A stretch of 7,027 bases of DNA from 2-01-FULL-49-17 sp035549275 (GTDB lineage: Bacteria; Patescibacteriota; Minisyncoccia; 2-02-FULL-40-12; GWA2-44-9). The notes under the pieces are model-generated. The model was not told the DNA's origin and ran no database searches. It saw only the letters and a list, made by a program, of their open reading frames with translations. The DNA is taken from NCBI GenBank assembly GCA_035549275.1, contig DASZRH010000043.1, positions 1 through 7,027 on the forward strand, in the 5' to 3' direction. Below, piece by piece: positions 4,947 through 7,027 of the stretch; the stretch's first letter is position 1, and every line of letters begins with the position of its first letter. The position numbers and the translations under genes were made by a program.

Positions 4947-6088
4947 CGGGCGATCAGATAATAGCTCACGCCGGCCAGAAACACGGCCATGATGACATAG
5001 AGAAGTCCGCGCGGAATATTCAAACTGTATTCGGGAATCCGATCGCCGCGCCGTTTAGCCCGAGCGTAGAGCAGCACGATTACCAGTTGTTCCAAGCCGA
5101 GCGCGACGCCGCCCGTAAAACTAATAACATCCACAAATCCTCGAAGTCCCAGCAAAAACAGTGCCAACGGCGGAATAACGGCCAGGAGCCAGGCCGGAAA
5201 GCGGCGAACGCCGAAATCAAAGTGAAACATGTCCACCAGCGCCGAACCGAGCATCAAAAAAGATGTAGAAACCGCGAAAATCCCGAAAACTGAAGCCCAA
5301 ACCACTACCCGCTCACCCAAAAACGGAAACAGGCCGGACACCGCATCCGGCGACGTCACCGGCCCCGCCACGCCAACCACCGTAACAGCGAAGATCGCAT
5401 AGAGCGCGGCGATAATGCCGACCGCGTACATAATCGCCCGGCGCATATTTCGCTCCTGGCCGGCCAGAATCTGCCGCTGGATCGGCACCGCCATCAGGCC
5501 GCCGAACGCGAACAGCAGGACGCCGTACGGCAGGGCCGCGTATTCCCGCGTTTGGCCGAGAAAATTATGAAAATCGATACGCGAAAATCCCGTCACAAAA
5601 AACAGACCGATAATCACGAAGAAGAATCCCATCAGAACCAATTCGATCCAGGAGACCAGTTTCAAGCCGCGTAAAACCAGCAACGAAGCAATAACAAAGA
5701 AGCAGACGCTGTACATCGTCAGCGAACCGTAAAAAAATTGCGAAAAAATCGAGTTCAAAAAATCGCCGGCGATGATGATATACGCCAGGAGCGCGGCATA
5801 ACCCGTTAGCGTCGCCGAGAAAAATATAACCGCTTTGAAAAACGGCCCCAAATACCGGCCAGTATAGCCCATCAACTGATGCTTGTCGTGGGTGCGGAGA
5901 ATAACTTCGCCGTACATAAGGTTGACGAGCAGCGTCGCCAGCGCGATCGGCACCAAAAAAGCCGCTCCGATCCAGAAGCCGGCTTTCGCGAACGCAAACG
6001 GCATGCCGAAGATTCCCACGCCGACGGTGCCGCCGACCAGCGCCGCTACGGCAGCCCAGAATTTTCGATTCTTCCCGAGAAACGTCAC
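4943..6088 (-). CDS. Amino acid permease, aromatic amino acid transporter type (HAAAP/APC)
   Basis: A 381-residue membrane protein with about 11 membrane segments. The first carries GGTVGVGIFGMPFAFAKAGF (19-38), the Gly-rich unwound-helix motif of the HAAAP (Trp/Tyr permease) branch of the APC superfamily, which binds the substrate backbone. Another family-like stretch is YGVLLFAFGGLMAVPIQRQ (188-206). It likely imports amino acids by proton or sodium symport; the exact substrate cannot be read off. Length fits the family (about 380-410). The start is set at GTG 6088: the -10 box TATACT ends 6 bases before it. An in-frame TTG at 6127 would lie in the upstream terminator tail and before the transcription start. 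It is the first gene of the permease-ligase-UDG-DedA operon, and its TGA overlaps the ligase ATG by 4 bases. Confidence 0.88.
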   Translation of the reverse strand: MTFLGKNRKFWAAVAALVGGTVGVGIFGMPFAFAKAGFWIGAAFLVPIALATLLVNLMYGEVILRTHDKHQLMGYTGRYLGPFFKAVIFFSATLTGYAALLAYIIIAGDFLNSIFSQFFYGSLTMYSVCFFVIASLLVLRGLKLVSWIELVLMGFFFVIIGLFFVTGFSRIDFHNFLGQTREYAALPYGVLLFAFGGLMAVPIQRQILAGQERNMRRAIMYAVGIIAALYAIFAVTVVGVAGPVTSPDAVSGLFPFLGERVVVWASVFGIFAVSTSFLMLGSALVDMFHFDFGVRRFPAWLLAVIPPLALFLLGLRGFVDVISFTGGVALGLEQLVIVLLYARAKRRGDRIPEYSLNIPRGLLYVIMAVFLAGVSYYLIAR

Positions 6089-6094
6089 GCTTCC

Positions 6095-6123
6095 AGTATA
6101 CCGTATTCCGGCTTTCGAGAAAA
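6095..6123 (-). promoter_or_regulatory. Promoter of the permease operon, leaderless layout
   Basis: On the minus strand -10 TATACT lies at 6100-6095 and a weak -35-like TTTTCT at 6123-6118 (17-bp spacer), inside the U-rich tail of the preceding terminator. Only GGAAGC separates the -10 from the GTG start at 6088, so transcription would begin at the start codon. Confidence 0.6.
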
Positions 6124-6149
6124 ACAAACAGCCTCACGGTTGAGGCTGT
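6118..6149 (-). terminator. Intrinsic terminator overlapping the stop codon of the 233-residue gene
   Basis: Arms acagcctca (6128-6136) and tgaggctgt (6141-6149) form a perfect 9-bp stem with a 4-base loop. In the minus-strand transcript it is followed by TTGTTTTTCT (6127-6118). The TGA stop of the 233-residue gene (6136-6134) lies within the stem, so termination happens right at the end of the gene. Confidence 0.85.
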
Positions 6150-6835
6150 ACAAGGCGGTCAGCAACCGGCGCTTTCAGGTGTGATTCGCACTGGTCGCGG
6201 ATGCTTTCATAAAGTTTCTGCTCGGTGCTTCGGATTTCCTGCTGCAGATTAGCGATATATCTTCGTTTGAGCTCAAAATCCTTCCAAAGCTGATCGACAA
6301 ACATCAGCTGGACATACAGTTTCCGAATTAGCAGAGCGGCGGCATCTCCGTCAGCGATCTCCTCCACCCGATAACTCCGCAAACTGCAGGCGGCGTGCCG
6401 AACGCAGAATCCGACATCGCCGAACAGGCTCAAAAGAATATGCGTCGCGACGCTCGTTTCGACTTCTTTGTAATCGGCAAGCTGCTGCTGGCCGAAATCT
6501 ACGATCAATTCGTCCTCAACGGCATTCACGATGATCTGAAACCGGGAGTGAGTCAGCGCCGCTGAAACTGCCGACATATCTAATGGCTGATAGATAGTAT
6601 CATTCGGAAAATTGAGCGAAACCGGAATGCCGAAACGATCAAAATGGCGCTCCATCTTCAGAAAGAAACCCCGGAATATTTCCCGGTTTTGGGCACGGCG
6701 GGTGCGGTGCTCTTCTTCCTGGCGGCGAAGTTCTTTCGTCTTTTGAACATGCCGGAGGCTGAATCGAATCGAAAGCAAGGCGATACATCCGGCGGCAGCA
6801 AAGGCCAAACCGATACCAATCTGATAGCCAGACAT
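6134..6835 (-). CDS. Membrane-anchored coiled-coil protein of unknown function
   Basis: I do not recognise this 233-residue protein. One hydrophobic segment (about 5-25, IGIGLAFAAAGCIALLSIRF) with no cleavage site suggests an N-terminal anchor, and the basic stretch after it (RHVQKTKELRRQ) suggests the rest is cytoplasmic. A charged helix follows (about 28-52), then a probably globular part (about 60-180; FGIPVSLNFPNDTIYQPLD, ELIVDFGQQQLADYKEVET, three cysteines in the protein after the anchor at 144, 150 and 216) and a C-terminal coiled coil (about 185-215). ATG at 6835 lies 5 bases after a 16-bp hairpin. It sits between lon and the permease operon with its own terminator, so it is probably a single-gene unit, or it is read through from lon. 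Codon use looks like its neighbours. It may be a lineage-specific protein. Confidence 0.75.
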   Translation of the reverse strand: MSGYQIGIGLAFAAAGCIALLSIRFSLRHVQKTKELRRQEEEHRTRRAQNREIFRGFFLKMERHFDRFGIPVSLNFPNDTIYQPLDMSAVSAALTHSRFQIIVNAVEDELIVDFGQQQLADYKEVETSVATHILLSLFGDVGFCVRHAACSLRSYRVEEIADGDAAALLIRKLYVQLMFVDQLWKDFELKRRYIANLQQEIRSTEQKLYESIRDQCESHLKAPVADRLVQPQP

Positions 6836-6840
6836 GCAAA

Positions 6841-6876
6841 GATCCGGCCCCAGATTAGCAAATCTGGGGCCGGATC
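6841..6876 (-). terminator. Perfect 16-bp hairpin after lon, probable weak terminator
   Basis: Arms 6841-6856 (gatccggccccagatt) and 6861-6876 pair perfectly around the loop agca. It begins 18 bp after the lon stop. The minus-strand transcript continues CTTTGCATG, so the U-tract is poor (three U) and efficient termination is doubtful. The arm next to the gene ends 5 bases before the ATG of the 233-residue protein and would hide the only purine-rich (GGGG, GGA) ribosome-binding candidate. Confidence 0.6.
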
Positions 6877-6880
6877 ACAA
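6852..6880 (-). promoter_or_regulatory. Possible promoter embedded in the post-lon hairpin
   Basis: On the minus strand TTGTGA (6880-6875) and TAATCT (6857-6852) are 17 bp apart, and TGC precedes the second box as in the MFS and subtilase promoters. A start near 6845 would leave a leader of about 10 bases before ATG 6835. The -10 fit is weak, so this is tentative. Confidence 0.35.
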
Positions 6881-6894
6881 GCACGGACCAGCAA

Positions 6895-7027
6895 CTAGCG
6901 AAGCGCGACTTTGAGCACCTCGTCAACGTTTTTGACAAATACGAACTTCATATCGCGCTGGATTTCTTTGGGAATATCGTCCATGTCACGCTTGTTGCCA
7001 TGCGGCAAGACAACAGTTTTGATGCCC
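6895..7027 (-). CDS. lon: Lon protease, C-terminal 43 residues (partial)
   Basis: The minus strand is open from the window edge to TAG at 6897-6895. The 43 visible residues include GIKTVVLPHGNKRDMDDIP and a tail FVKNVDEVLKVALR. They match the C-terminus of bacterial Lon, where the S16 proteolytic domain ends in a K-x-x-x-L-P-x-x-N-x-x-D-x-x-x-I-P segment and a final V-x-x-x-x-E-V-L-x-x-A-L helix. Lon is an ATP-dependent cytoplasmic protease that degrades damaged and regulatory proteins. The catalytic Ser and most of the Lys region lie upstream of the window, and the start is not visible. The gene is followed by a hairpin 18 bp after the stop. The assignment rests on a short but characteristic segment. 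Confidence 0.93.
   Translation of the reverse strand, partial: GIKTVVLPHGNKRDMDDIPKEIQRDMKFVFVKNVDEVLKVALR

Larger units (their letters stand above)
2362..6088 (-). other. Four-gene operon: permease, ligase-like, UDG, DedA-like
   Basis: The four genes are joined by ATGA overlaps at 4943-4946 and 3624-3627 and by a 3-bp gap at 3028-3030. No terminator or clear promoter is visible between them. A promoter precedes the first gene at 6095-6123. No hairpin follows the last gene, so read-through into the subtilase gene, up to the terminator at 1106-1142, is possible. Confidence 0.85.

Noticed and set aside
1..7027. UGA recoding as glycine, as in some Patescibacteria lineages
   Set aside because: The permease, ligase and 233-residue genes end in TGA at ATGA junctions or within a terminator stem, and no recognised gene needs read-through of TGA.
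1..7027. CRISPR array, tRNA/rRNA, riboswitch, insertion sequence or prophage
   Set aside because: No regularly spaced repeats, cloverleaf-like sequence, transposase or integrase motif, terminal repeats or long structured leader were seen; the genes fill the window nearly end to end.

Overview
The window looks like chromosomal DNA of an uncultivated, small-genome bacterium, most likely a member of the Patescibacteria (CPR). The reasons are the very tight gene packing, the Cys-free family-4-like uracil-DNA glycosylase, a half-length MFS protein, a minimal secreted subtilase, starts with almost no Shine-Dalgarno sequence and apparently leaderless promoters. This placement is inference from protein style and layout; no marker gene is present. 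TGA is used as a stop by three genes, so lineages that recode UGA as glycine are unlikely. Base composition is moderate, a little above half G+C by eye.

All nine genes lie on the minus strand, so transcription runs from high to low coordinates. In order: the last 43 codons of Lon protease (6895-7027); a 16-bp perfect hairpin that may be both the lon terminator and part of the next promoter; an unrecognised 233-residue protein with one N-terminal membrane anchor and coiled coils (6134-6835), ending in an intrinsic terminator that overlaps its stop codon; then a four-gene operon: aromatic-amino-acid-type permease (4943-6088), O-antigen ligase/polymerase-like membrane protein (3624-4946), Cys-free uracil-DNA glycosylase (3031-3627) and DedA/VTT-like membrane protein (2362-3027). 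The first three operon genes are joined by 4-base ATGA overlaps. A secreted subtilisin-like protease with its own strong promoter follows (1153-2313), then a 17-bp-stem terminator, a half-size MFS-type membrane protein with a promoter placed for leaderless translation (473-1090), and 3 bp later the start of a family X DNA polymerase (1-469, cut by the window edge).

Functionally the window mixes envelope and transport genes (permease, ligase, DedA-like, MFS-like), protein turnover (Lon, secreted subtilase) and DNA repair (UDG, PolX). No mobile element, CRISPR array, RNA gene or gene-free stretch longer than 100 bases was seen. The most unusual signals are (1) a perfect 20-bp inverted repeat with a 4-nt loop, in frame inside the ligase gene and overlapping a second, mutually exclusive inverted repeat; (2) further tight perfect hairpins inside the UDG, subtilase and MFS genes; (3) loss of all Fe-S cysteines from the UDG and of the signature arginines from the DedA-like protein; (4) promoters fused to terminators, with the -10 box only 6 bases before the start codon. 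I did not find a clearly new multi-gene system.
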